DNA from: Ectobacillus polymachus
GTDB lineage: Bacteria; Bacillota; Bacilli; Bacillales; Bacillaceae_G
Reading direction: 5' to 3'
NCBI RefSeq assembly: GCF_048159605.1
Contig: NZ_JBLREB010000001.1
Coordinates: 1,178,001-1,242,000 of the forward strand
Length of the DNA stretch: 64,000 bases
Shown here: piece after piece, positions 8,043 through 16,156 of the stretch
Numbering within the stretch: position 1 is the stretch's first letter
How the letters are laid out: every line of letters starts with the position of its first letter
Made by a program: the position numbers and the translations under genes
Notes under the pieces: generated by a model
Told to the model about the DNA's origin: nothing
Database searches by the model: none
Seen by the model: only the letters and a program-made list of their open reading frames with translations

Positions 8043-9353
8043 TTAGCTGCGCGTTCTTCCAATAATTTTTATAGGTGTTCCGATAAATCCAAATGCATCT
8101 CGAATACGATTTTCAAGGAATCGTTCATAAGAGAAATGCAGTAACTCTGTATCATTTACGAAAACAACAAACGTTGGCGGCTTGACTGCAACCTGTGAAA
8201 CGTAAAATATCTTTAATCGTTTTCCGTTATGAGTTGGTGTAGGGTTGGTTGCAACAGCATCCATAATAACATCGTTTAACACGTTCGTTTGAACACGTAT
8301 CATTTGATTTTCGCTCGCAACATTAATCATTGGCAATAGTGTATGAATACGTTTTTTCGTTTTTGCTGATAAAAATACAATTGGTGCATAATCTAAAAAC
8401 AAGAAATGGGCACGTATTTTTTCTTCAAATTCCTTCATGGTTTTCTCATCTTTTTCAACTGCATCCCATTTGTTTACAACAATAATAACTGCTTTTCCTG
8501 ATTCATGTGCGTAGCCTGCTATTTTTTTATCCTGTTCAATTATTCCCTCTTCCCCATCTAATACGACGAGAACAACATCAGCACGTTCAATAGCGCGAAG
8601 TGCACGAAGCACACTATACTTTTCTGTACTTTCATACACCTTACCTCTTTTACGCATACCAGCTGTGTCAATAATTACGTAATCTTTTCCATCCTTCTTA
8701 TAAGGTGTGTCAATTGCATCACGAGTCGTTCCAGCAATATTGCTCACAATGACGCGTTCTTCCCCAAGTAATGCATTAACCATCGAGGACTTTCCAACAT
8801 TTGGACGACCGATCAGACAAAATTTTATCGTATCTTCATCATACAAATCCCCATTATCATCTGGAAAATTCTTTGCTACCTCATCAAGTAAATCTCCAAG
8901 GCCAAGACCATGTGATCCAGATATTGGGAACGGTTCACCAAAACCTAATGCATAAAAATCATAAATATCCTCTCGCATTTCAGGATTATCAATTTTGTTT
9001 ACAGCTAGTACGACTGGTTTCTTGGATTTGTATAAAATTTTCGCTACTTCCTCATCAGCAGCCGTAATCCCATCACGTCCATTTGTCATAAAGATAATGA
9101 CATCTGCTTCATCAATGGCAATTTCCGCTTGCTGACGTATTTGGGTTAGAAATGGAGCATCACCAATATCGATCCCACCTGTATCAATAATATTAAATTC
9201 AGAGGTGAGCCATTCTCCCGAACTATATATTCGATCTCGTGTTACTCCAGGAATATCTTCAACAATAGAGACACGTTCTCCCACTATTCTATTAAAAATC
9301 GTAGATTTCCCGACATTTGGACGGCCTACGATCGCAACTACAGGCTTTGGCAT
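8043..9353 (-). CDS. der: Ribosome-assembly GTPase Der (EngA)
   Basis: Der, 436 aa, is an essential GTPase for 50S ribosome maturation. Two tandem G domains are visible: the first with GRPNVGKST (about residues 10-18), DTGG and NKID (about 118), the second with GRPNVGKSS (about 182), DTAGMRKRG and NKWD (about 292). A KH-like C-terminal domain follows and ends IIGRTRS. The ATG at 9353 gives the family N-terminus MPKPVVAIVG with AAAGGATG upstream. A longer in-frame start at 9410 runs through the preceding transcription terminator and is rejected. gpsA follows closely. Confidence 0.98.
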   Translation of the reverse strand: MPKPVVAIVGRPNVGKSTIFNRIVGERVSIVEDIPGVTRDRIYSSGEWLTSEFNIIDTGGIDIGDAPFLTQIRQQAEIAIDEADVIIFMTNGRDGITAADEEVAKILYKSKKPVVLAVNKIDNPEMREDIYDFYALGFGEPFPISGSHGLGLGDLLDEVAKNFPDDNGDLYDEDTIKFCLIGRPNVGKSSMVNALLGEERVIVSNIAGTTRDAIDTPYKKDGKDYVIIDTAGMRKRGKVYESTEKYSVLRALRAIERADVVLVVLDGEEGIIEQDKKIAGYAHESGKAVIIVVNKWDAVEKDEKTMKEFEEKIRAHFLFLDYAPIVFLSAKTKKRIHTLLPMINVASENQMIRVQTNVLNDVIMDAVATNPTPTHNGKRLKIFYVSQVAVKPPTFVVFVNDTELLHFSYERFLENRIRDAFGFIGTPIKIIGRTRS

Positions 9354-9386
9354 ATGTTTGTTCATCCTTTCATCTACTATGCTATG

Positions 9387-9417
9387 TAAAAAAACCCTTC
9401 TTTTCATCAAGAAGGGA
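9387..9417 (-). terminator. Intrinsic terminator between the YIEGIA partner gene and der
   Basis: CCCTTCTT and AAGAAGGG form an 8-bp stem with a 6-base loop followed by seven T on the minus strand. der therefore probably has its own promoter, in the 35 bp after this hairpin or inside the upstream genes. Confidence 0.85.
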
Positions 9418-9473
9418 TTGACGATTGATCACGGTTTGTTTACATCAAAACAAGTTGATTATATCATAACTTA

Positions 9474-9659
9474 TCAATGTTTCACAATAATATATACATC
9501 CTCTTGTAACCGATGGGCAATTCCATCTAATATTGCCTCTAAATTGGAAGCCACAAATTCCATTTCATCAACCGTAGAACAGGTAAAAAAAGGCGCACCC
9601 CCTGCAAACTTCCGGGGATCGGTAGTAATTACCGCTAAAATATAATTTTGAATATTCAT
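9474..9659 (-). CDS. Capping complex subunit for YIEGIA
   Basis: A 61-aa protein (MNIQNYILAVITTDPRKFAG at the start) that matches the small partner protein named in databases as the capping complex subunit for the YIEGIA protein. Its ATG overlaps the stop of the YIEGIA gene by four bases (ATGA), so the two are translationally coupled, and a terminator follows directly. No catalytic residues are recognisable and the molecular role is not established. The assignment comes from the ATGA linkage to a protein that carries the YIEGIA motif plus recall of the family name. Confidence 0.75.
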   Translation of the reverse strand: MNIQNYILAVITTDPRKFAGGAPFFTCSTVDEMEFVASNLEAILDGIAHRLQEDVYIIVKH

Positions 9660-10543
9660 TCCTTCTCCCCTTTCCCTGCTTTAGAAGACATTCGAATCGC
9701 ATTTTCAAGGGTTGGTACATTTTTGATAACTGACAAAGCCTTATCTATATTGCGTTCTTGCGGAAGAACGAATACACCCACCCTTCCGTCATTAAGATCT
9801 AGCTTTGCAAGCGGCACAAGCGCCGGTGTTCCTGAATCTCGAACCACACCTAAGCCAACCGAAACATCATGTAAAATCGCTTGTCTTTGCCCTAAATTTG
9901 CAAGGGTAATCCTTGCATCTGCGGATTTAGGGATTAGTAGGAATCCCATTCCATACTGTAAAATATCTTTCTGTCTTGCTGGTAAACCAATATTCATTAT
10001 ATAAATTGTATCGATATATAAACCAGCCCCGTCAAAACGTATAGGCACATGCTCAATCGTTGCGAGATCGCTGAGCCGTTTACCAGCCATTAAACGCTTT
10101 GCTAGAAACAAGCTTACTACCGCGCACAATAAACCTACATAAATCGAATTAACAGCTAAATACGCAAGAGTGGTGATTAGAGCTGTAAAGATTGCCAAAT
10201 AATTACGGCTTTCAAAGACTAACGCAATCCCTTCGATATACGTCTGTCCACGTGGTACAAGCTCATAATTGTCAAGGGATTGTAATGTATTTCGTTCCAT
10301 ATTGCGAACATCTCGAAACTGTGATGCTGCAAGTGTCAGAAATGTAATAGCTGAAAAATCTTTACTCATAATTGCAGGAATCGCCACTGCTCCAAGTAGG
10401 GCAGCAATAAAACCCATTGCAAGATGAACAATCTTCCCATGAAGCCTCGTTGGATATTGCCGTGAATCCGTGCGAAGCAGAATGATTCTCGTCATCATAC
10501 CGGTTGCAACTCCAACTAATATTGGGTATGTATATGGATTCAT
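9656..10543 (-). CDS. YIEGIA-motif membrane protein (YphB type)
   Basis: A 295-aa membrane protein. The name-giving motif is at about residues 103-108 in RGQTYIEGIALVFESRNYL. There are N-terminal helices (about 4-21, 34-72) and two more (about 117-150), then a soluble C-terminal domain of about 140 residues with a regular beta-strand pattern. It overlaps the YphA gene upstream by four bases and its small partner downstream by four bases, so the three form a coupled operon conserved in bacilli. The function is unknown; a sporulation link is plausible from the family's restriction to spore formers but is inference. Confidence 0.8.
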   Translation of the reverse strand: MNPYTYPILVGVATGMMTRIILLRTDSRQYPTRLHGKIVHLAMGFIAALLGAVAIPAIMSKDFSAITFLTLAASQFRDVRNMERNTLQSLDNYELVPRGQTYIEGIALVFESRNYLAIFTALITTLAYLAVNSIYVGLLCAVVSLFLAKRLMAGKRLSDLATIEHVPIRFDGAGLYIDTIYIMNIGLPARQKDILQYGMGFLLIPKSADARITLANLGQRQAILHDVSVGLGVVRDSGTPALVPLAKLDLNDGRVGVFVLPQERNIDKALSVIKNVPTLENAIRMSSKAGKGEKE

Positions 10544-11145
10544 AGGCTCCCATTTCCCTCCCTAACGTGTTTTTGCTTAAATGGATGTAGGAAGAATCTA
10601 CTTTTCCCTACTACAGTGCTAAAGCTAATGAGAACAAATGTACACATCACGATATCGAGAGCTGCAAGCTCTCCAATTCCGGTGAAAAATTGTAATTTTC
10701 GAAATACAATTACAAGAATCGCTTCGCCTTGCATAACCCCTACACTAAGAACAATAAGCTTTTCTACATACCCTCGTACTGCAATAATAAGCAGCAGGGC
10801 AACGCAGCTACTACAAATCCAAATATACCCTTTCACAAACCAAATAGGGTCATATAAGTCCATGAGCTGCATCGTTGCAAAAACCATAGCAACCAACCCT
10901 GAGCAAAATATAAGATATACCTCTTTCCATAATGGGAACTTACAGATCACAAATAAAGAAATAATTAGTATATAGACGCTACTCCCCGATATCCGAACCG
11001 TACCAACAGGAATCTGGGTGGCAGAACTTGAAATAAACAAGAGAAAACCTGCTGCAACATAAAAACGTAAGGAAGTTTTCTTCATCAAAAAGGTTGCAAA
11101 CCACCAACCTAGCCAAGCAAAAGCATAAAAATACATACCTTCCAT
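10540..11145 (-). CDS. yphA: YphA family integral membrane protein
   Basis: A 201-aa protein with about five or six predicted transmembrane helices and a short basic tail (KSRFFLHPFKQKHVREGNG). The ATG at 11145 has AGGAGG seven bases upstream and gives the length of B. subtilis YphA (199 aa). The same frame stays open for another 81 codons to a TTG at 11388, but that stretch is the antisense of the ypzI gene and has no ribosome binding site. The function is unknown. The stop overlaps the YIEGIA gene by four bases, so the three genes are coupled. Confidence 0.85.
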   Translation of the reverse strand: MEGMYFYAFAWLGWWFATFLMKKTSLRFYVAAGFLLFISSSATQIPVGTVRISGSSVYILIISLFVICKFPLWKEVYLIFCSGLVAMVFATMQLMDLYDPIWFVKGYIWICSSCVALLLIIAVRGYVEKLIVLSVGVMQGEAILVIVFRKLQFFTGIGELAALDIVMCTFVLISFSTVVGKSRFFLHPFKQKHVREGNGSL

Positions 11146-11252
11146 CCCTTTACCTCCTATCATTTCCATTATGGGTACATTGTATGAGAAATAATCCATA
11201 GGACGAATAGAAATGAAAAGAACAGAAACACTTGTTACTAGGGGGTGAGAAA

Positions 11253-11381
11253 GTGGGTAAAGATCGACAAGAAAAAAAACTGAAGGAATCAAGAAGAGTA
11301 GAATCTGACCGTGATCAATCCAATCTTGGATCAACGAGACTAGATACACCAGAACAAGCAAGAAAAAATAATAAACCTTGA
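11253..11381 (+). CDS. ypzI: YpzI family small protein
   Basis: A 42-aa, highly charged protein beginning MGKDRQEKKLKESRRVESDR and ending in TPEQARKNNKP. I recognise this as the YpzI family, which in B. subtilis also lies beside yphA. The start is GTG at 11253 with GGGGGTGAG upstream. It is on the plus strand, opposite to its neighbours, and is followed by a strong inverted repeat at 11419-11453 that can terminate it. It is too short for ordinary gene length filters. The function is unknown; it is probably a sporulation-associated small protein by family distribution. Confidence 0.85.
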   Translation: MGKDRQEKKLKESRRVESDRDQSNLGSTRLDTPEQARKNNKP

Positions 11382-11418
11382 TTTTCAAAGAATAGTACCG
11401 AGGGGATTATGTAACCTA

Positions 11419-11453
11419 AAGAACACGACATAGCTTAGCTATGTCGTGTTCTT
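11419..11453. terminator. Bidirectional terminator between ypzI and fni
   Basis: AAGAACACGACATAGC and the reverse complement form a 16-bp perfect stem with a 3-4 base loop. It contains the last codons and the TAA stop of fni, so the fni coding end and the terminator are overlapped. Confidence 0.8.
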
Positions 11454-12496
11454 ATACTAAATACAGTTGTATCAATGCCCCGCTGTGTTAACCAATGAAA
11501 AGTGTGACCACTTATAACAAGAGGTGTCGATTGTAATTCTTTAATGGTTTTGCAACCTAGGGCTGTCATCATATATCGTAAATCGTCATGAATCATATCA
11601 ATTTCTTGAATCAAACCATCCATTCCATGTTCCATATAAGCCTTCAGAAAATGACCTGCAAACGCAACTGCCGAAGCGCCAAGTGCAAGGGCCTTTATTG
11701 TTTCTAATGCTGTTTGCATTCCTCCAGATGCTATAAATGTCGCCTCGCCTTTCACACTTAAAGCTTCAATTAGAGAAACCGCTGTTGGAATACCCCATTC
11801 ATTAAAATACGAAAGCATACGTTTTCTTCGTTCATTTTCAATGGTAGCAAAATTCGTTCCTCCAAAGCCGCCAACATCAATGATTGCTACCCCAATTTCC
11901 GTTAACTGTTTCACTGTTTCTTTGCTCATACCGAATCCAACTTCCTTTACAATAACCGGAACCTCGATTTCTTTGACAATACGTTCAATTCGGCGCAAAG
12001 CATTAGTAAAATCACGATCACCTTCTGGCATCGTGAGCTCTTGAATCGTATTAAGATGGATCTGAATTGCATCTCCTTCTAGCATAGCAAGTGCTCGTTT
12101 CGCTTGTTCAGTCGTAGCCTCACTTCCTAGATTTGCAAACACAATCCCAGTTGGGTTCATTTCTCTTACAATTTTAAAGGATCGTTCCTCAGAAGGATCC
12201 TTTAGCGCAGCCATTTGCGATCCGACTGCCATTGCAATATTTTTTTCATACGCAGCTTGAGCGAGCGCTCCATTTATACGCTCTGTTGCTTCTCCACCGC
12301 CACCAGTCATTGCATTTATAAAAATAGGCGAACTTAGAGAAAGTTCGCCTATTTTCGTTTGCAGCGAAACATCTGCAAGCGACATATTTGGTAAGCTTTG
12401 ATGAACAAATGTTATATCATGAAAGCCTTGTGCTCCAGATTGGCCAGTTGAGAGAGCATATTGTACGTGATCAATTTTCCGCTTTGCTCTCGTCAA
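11435..12496 (-). CDS. fni: Type 2 isopentenyl-diphosphate delta-isomerase
   Basis: Fni, 353 aa, is the FMN-dependent (type II) isomerase that interconverts IPP and DMAPP, the starter for the prenyl chain made by HepS/HepT. Family motifs include AMTGGGGE (about residues 62-69), AVGSQMAAL (about 92), LGSEAT, QIHLNTIQELTMPEGDR (about 144-160) and IDVGGFGGTNFA (about 210). The TTG at 12496 with AGGTGAT upstream gives the usual start (TRAKRKIDH); a GTG nine bases further up is also in frame but overlaps the ribosome binding site. It is 12 bp after rpsA and is probably co-transcribed. Confidence 0.95.
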   Translation of the reverse strand: MTRAKRKIDHVQYALSTGQSGAQGFHDITFVHQSLPNMSLADVSLQTKIGELSLSSPIFINAMTGGGGEATERINGALAQAAYEKNIAMAVGSQMAALKDPSEERSFKIVREMNPTGIVFANLGSEATTEQAKRALAMLEGDAIQIHLNTIQELTMPEGDRDFTNALRRIERIVKEIEVPVIVKEVGFGMSKETVKQLTEIGVAIIDVGGFGGTNFATIENERRKRMLSYFNEWGIPTAVSLIEALSVKGEATFIASGGMQTALETIKALALGASAVAFAGHFLKAYMEHGMDGLIQEIDMIHDDLRYMMTALGCKTIKELQSTPLVISGHTFHWLTQRGIDTTVFSIRTRHS

Positions 12497-12508
12497 AGTT
12501 ATCACCTA

Positions 12509-13651
12509 TTATTTTTTTAGCTTTTTTAGTTGTTCTCCAATAATATCGCCAAGTTGGAACGATGCTGATTCTGGAGTTGATTGATATTTGCTAAAATCTT
12601 CTTCATAATCATTGTTATCTTCCATTGCATCTTTGATACTTAAGGAAATACGTTTTTCTTGCGCATTCACCTCAAGAACTTTTACTGTCACAGTTTGTCC
12701 TACTGCTAATACTTCACTTGGGTTTTTAATATGACGGCTAGAAATCTGTGATACATGTACAAGACCCTCTACGGATGGAAGTACTTCAACAAACGCACCG
12801 AAAGTTACAAGACGTTTCACAGTACCCTCTACTATATCTCCAGCCTTAATTTTTTCTACAACTGTATCCCAAGGTCCTGGTTGAGCAGCCTTGATAGAAA
12901 GAGAAATACGTCCTGTGTCAGTATCAACAGAAAGGATTTTCACCTTAATAGATTGCCCTTCAGAAAGAACGTCAGCAGGCTTTCCTACACGTTCATGCGA
13001 AATTTGTGAAATGTGGACTAATCCATCTACACCGCCAACATTTACAAACGCACCGAAATCAGTAAGACGTTGAACAGTACCTTCTACAATGTTACCAGCC
13101 TTTAAAGAAAGGATCGCTTCTTTTTTCTTTTCTTCCATTTCAGCTTCCACAACTGCTTTATGAGAAAGAATAACACGATTCTTTTCACGATCAAGTTCAA
13201 CAATTTTAACCGCTAATGTTTTTTCTTTATAATCTGTAAAATCTTCTACATAATGTGTTTCCACTAAAGACGCTGGAATGAAACCTCGTACGCCAAGATC
13301 AACAACTAGGCCGCCATTCACAATATCTTTAACAGTTACCTCGAATGATTCGCCAGCCTCAAATTTTTTATATAAATCTTCCCATGCTTTCTCTGCATCT
13401 ACTGCACGTTTGGAAAGGACAAGATCATCATCTTCAAACTTGATTACTTTTAATTCTAACGTTTCTCCTTCTTTCACAACATCACTAGCTTTTTCAATGT
13501 GAACATTTGCTAATTCACTAATAGGAATAACACCTTCCGATTTATAACCAACATCTACAAGTACTTGTTTTTCTTCTACTTTTGTAATTTGTCCTGTTAC
13601 AACGCTACCTACTTCTAACACAGTAACCTCTTCATTCATCTTTTCAACCAT
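12509..13651 (-). CDS. rpsA: S1-domain RNA-binding protein (RpsA/YpfD)
   Basis: A 380-aa protein with four S1 RNA-binding repeats, at about residues 14-84, 102-168, 187-257 and 272-342. Each has the VEGTV/GFVNVGG and LVHISQIS-type pattern. The short acidic C-terminus and absence of repeats five and six separate it from the six-repeat E. coli S1. In Bacillus the homologue (YpfD) is not a stable ribosome component, and its exact role is uncertain. The ATG at 13651 has GGGAGG upstream. cmk lies upstream after a 440-bp gap. Confidence 0.95.
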   Translation of the reverse strand: MVEKMNEEVTVLEVGSVVTGQITKVEEKQVLVDVGYKSEGVIPISELANVHIEKASDVVKEGETLELKVIKFEDDDLVLSKRAVDAEKAWEDLYKKFEAGESFEVTVKDIVNGGLVVDLGVRGFIPASLVETHYVEDFTDYKEKTLAVKIVELDREKNRVILSHKAVVEAEMEEKKKEAILSLKAGNIVEGTVQRLTDFGAFVNVGGVDGLVHISQISHERVGKPADVLSEGQSIKVKILSVDTDTGRISLSIKAAQPGPWDTVVEKIKAGDIVEGTVKRLVTFGAFVEVLPSVEGLVHVSQISSRHIKNPSEVLAVGQTVTVKVLEVNAQEKRISLSIKDAMEDNNDYEEDFSKYQSTPESASFQLGDIIGEQLKKLKK

Positions 13652-14055
13652 GGAAATACCTCCCTACTAAAATGGCAAATCATCTTTATGTATATACGAA
13701 ATGGAAATACTTTTTCCATTTGCATGCTGAATTACGACCTACAATAGTGCGGTTCGAGCATATTAATAAAACCTGTTTGATGACATAGCTACCGCCTTCT
13801 ATGCTTCACCCCTGCATAACAGTTAGTTTTTATTACAACTACTTCTGCATAAATTGATAGAAATCGATTTCTGAATTAAACATGGCTTACCATTAAATAT
13901 TTTGAAAATATCTTCCTCTTACTAACTTCTAATAAATCCGGGAATTTGTCAAGTAAATTGTCTCTTTACAAATTGCGCTATCTAACCATAAACTCATGTC
14001 ATAAAAAGGCGCTACGGCAGGAAAAGATGCAAGAATTCCCCTCTATTTCACCAGT
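13652..14055. other. Non-coding leader region between cmk and rpsA
   Basis: No convincing gene was seen. A perfect 9-bp hairpin, AAATGGAAA/TTTCCATTT with a 5-base loop, lies at 13699-13721, about 48 bases upstream of the rpsA start, and would be in the rpsA 5' leader. A TTGACA is present on the minus strand near 13950 but has no good -10 at the right distance. Short open frames here lack ribosome binding sites. Confidence 0.5.
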
Positions 14056-14080
14056 AGAAAAACCTCCAGAATATGGAGGC
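14056..14080 (-). terminator. Intrinsic terminator after cmk
   Basis: CCTCCA and TGGAGG pair across a 5-base loop (14063-14079), followed by TTTTTC on the minus strand. Confidence 0.85.
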
Positions 14081-14093
14081 TTTTCTTCGTTTA

Positions 14094-14765
14094 TTATTTT
14101 ATTCTTCTATGTATAATATCCATGATTTTTCCTACTACTTCCATTATAGACAAAGAAGTAGTGTCAAGCGTAGCAGCATCATCCGCTTTTTTCAACGGAG
14201 CCACCTCACGCTCAGAATCAAGTTTATCTCGATTTGCTATTTCTTTTCTTAACTCTTCTAGATTAGACGGAAATCCCTTTTCCATATTTTCCATATGACG
14301 TCGTTTTGCACGTTCATCTACCGAGGCAAGAAGAAAAATTTTCACCTCTGCATTTGGCAATACGTGAGTACCTATATCTCGGCCGTCCATTACTACGCCT
14401 CCATTACTTCCAAGAAGCTGTTGACGATATACCATTTCTTTTCGAACAAGGCGATGCTTCGCTACGATGGACACATTATTTGTCACTTCGCGTGAACGAA
14501 TCACTTCCGTTACATCATCCCCATTTAACAATACGTGTTGAATATCTTGTTTGTTTAAAAATTCAATTCTACAAGATTGCAGCAAATGTACCACACTTGT
14601 TTCATCATTTATATTTATACCCTTTACCTTAGCTGCATATGTTAACGTACGATACATCGCTCCCGTATCAATGTAAATATAAGATAGCTGCTTCGCTATG
14701 ATTTTTGCAACCGTACTTTTTCCTGCAGCTGCTGGTCCATCAATCGCGATTGAAATTTTTTTCAT
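14094..14765 (-). CDS. cmk: Cytidylate kinase
   Basis: Cmk, 223 aa, phosphorylates CMP and dCMP and so recycles pyrimidine nucleotides. The P-loop is DGPAAAGKSTVAK (residues 9-21), followed by YIDTGAMYRTLT (about 31-42). DGRDIGTHVLPNAEVKIFL (about 129-147) is the conserved central segment, and the ERAKRR lid and REVAPLKKADDA near the C-terminus are also present. The ATG at 14765 has GGGGTGATT upstream; a longer in-frame ORF reads through a hairpin. The gene lies upstream of rpsA as in other bacilli. Confidence 0.97.
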   Translation of the reverse strand: MKKISIAIDGPAAAGKSTVAKIIAKQLSYIYIDTGAMYRTLTYAAKVKGININDETSVVHLLQSCRIEFLNKQDIQHVLLNGDDVTEVIRSREVTNNVSIVAKHRLVRKEMVYRQQLLGSNGGVVMDGRDIGTHVLPNAEVKIFLLASVDERAKRRHMENMEKGFPSNLEELRKEIANRDKLDSEREVAPLKKADDAATLDTTSLSIMEVVGKIMDIIHRRIK

Positions 14766-14789
14766 CGTAATCACCCCATCGTAAAGTAG

Positions 14790-14836
14790 AAAAAGACATA
14801 CTAAAAAGCAGGCATGTGCGCTGCTTTTGTATGTCT
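14790..14836 (-). promoter_or_regulatory. Strong hairpin in the cmk leader (possible attenuator)
   Basis: AGACATAC-(2-base bulge)-AAAAGCAG pairs with CTGCTTTT-GTATGTCT around a 9-base loop, a 16-bp stem. On the minus strand it is followed by TTTTCTAC, so it looks like an intrinsic terminator placed 25 bases before the cmk start. No gene lies between it and ansA on the other side, so it may attenuate cmk transcription. Confidence 0.5.
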
Positions 14837-15071
14837 TCTCCATGCTAGCTCTAAATATGAAACTATTGTAGCACAACTATGCCAGGATGCAAAAGCCTTC
14901 GATCATCCTAGTTCAAAAATTTACGAATCATAATATTAACCACAAAATTCAAAGTGACAAGATTCATCATGGTGTATTTCTTTCCCATTCTCCAATCTTT
15001 TTCTATTGTCTCCAATCTCGTTTCCGTGATATCTTCATATTTGTATGGTTGATTGGAAAGGACGATGAATC

Positions 15072-16040
15072 TTGAAAAACATTCTAGTATTACACACAGG
15101 TGGAACGATTGCCATGGAAGAAGATCATGATACAGGCGTGGTCCTTCAAAAGGGGCAGAATCCTCTTTTGCAATATATTCCCCAATCAGACGAGGTACAT
15201 TTACTTGTAGAAGATGTATTCTATCTTCCTTCCCCTCATATGACACCGAAGGAAATGCTTGTTTTGCAGCAACTCATCGATAAACGGGCAGAAGTTGATC
15301 AAATTGATGGTGTGGTCATTACCCACGGAACGGACACACTCGAAGAAACAGCATACTTTTTAAATATAACGGTACAAGCAAATATCCCAATCGTAGTAAC
15401 AGGCGCTATGCGATCTAGCAATGAATTAGGTTCTGATGGTCTCTATAACTTTCTCTCTGCAGTAAAGGTTGCAAGCAGTGACGAAGCGAAAGGTAAAGGA
15501 GTTTTAGTCGTGCTAAACGACGAAATTCATTGTGCTACAAACGTAACCAAAACACATTCAAGTAATGTCGCAACCTTTCAAAGCCCGCAATATGGACCGA
15601 TTGGCATCGTAACGAAACGAGGAGTTATGTTCCATCAGGCTCTTTTGCATAACGAGTGCTATAAAGTGGATGCCATTACCAAAAACGTTGTTTTACTTAA
15701 GGCATATGCGGGTATGGATGATACCCTTCTATCAGCAATTGAAAACTTGCAAGTGGATGGAATCGTCATCGAGGCACTTGGACAAGGAAATGTTCCACCT
15801 ACAATAATCCCATCGTTAAAACGTCTGATTGATAAAGGCGTTCCAATTGTACTCGTATCACGATGCTTTAATGGGATTGTACAGGACGTGTATTCGTATG
15901 AAGGCGGCGGAAAACAGTTAAAAGATCTTGGAGCTATCTTTACAAATGGATTGAACGGTCAAAAAGCTAGATTAAAACTGCTAGTAGCTTTAGAAGTTAC
16001 AACATCGATTCCAGATATCCGTAATATGTTTCATTATTAA
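15072..16040 (+). CDS. ansA: L-asparaginase (type I)
   Basis: A 322-aa asparaginase of the AnsA family, hydrolysing asparagine to aspartate and ammonia in the cytoplasm. The two catalytic threonine motifs are visible: HTGGTIAM (residues 8-15) and ITHGTDTLEETAYFL (about 83-97). GAMR followed by SDGLYN and a C-terminal EALGQGNVPP segment are typical. No signal peptide is present. The start is TTG at 15072 with GGAAAGGA upstream. It is transcribed on the plus strand between cmk and the bacillithiol reductase gene and ends at a strong bidirectional terminator. Confidence 0.94.
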   Translation: MKNILVLHTGGTIAMEEDHDTGVVLQKGQNPLLQYIPQSDEVHLLVEDVFYLPSPHMTPKEMLVLQQLIDKRAEVDQIDGVVITHGTDTLEETAYFLNITVQANIPIVVTGAMRSSNELGSDGLYNFLSAVKVASSDEAKGKGVLVVLNDEIHCATNVTKTHSSNVATFQSPQYGPIGIVTKRGVMFHQALLHNECYKVDAITKNVVLLKAYAGMDDTLLSAIENLQVDGIVIEALGQGNVPPTIIPSLKRLIDKGVPIVLVSRCFNGIVQDVYSYEGGGKQLKDLGAIFTNGLNGQKARLKLLVALEVTTSIPDIRNMFHY

Positions 16041-16086
16041 CGATTAAGAGGGTTTCCAAATTTATTAGCAAACCTTTACATTCACA

Positions 16087-16136
16087 AAAAATACCGTATA
16101 CAAGGGAATATCCTATCCCATTGTATACGGTATTTT
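16087..16136. terminator. Bidirectional terminator between ansA and bdr
   Basis: AAAATACCGTATACAA and TTGTATACGGTATTTT form a 16-bp perfect stem with an 18-base loop, serving the converging ansA and bdr genes. Confidence 0.9.
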
Positions 16137-16156
16137 ATATACGAAATTACTTACTA

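Noticed and set aside
9354..9410. N-terminal extension of Der
   Set aside because: It runs through an intrinsic terminator, and the family starts at MPKPVVAIVG.
11146..11388. In-frame hydrophobic N-terminal extension of YphA
   Set aside because: It starts at a TTG without a ribosome binding site and is antisense to ypzI; the start at 11145 with AGGAGG fits the known YphA length.
13674..13790. 37-codon plus-strand frame beginning ATGGCAAATCAT
   Set aside because: No ribosome binding site (the upstream bases are the complement of the rpsA site) and it crosses the rpsA leader hairpin.
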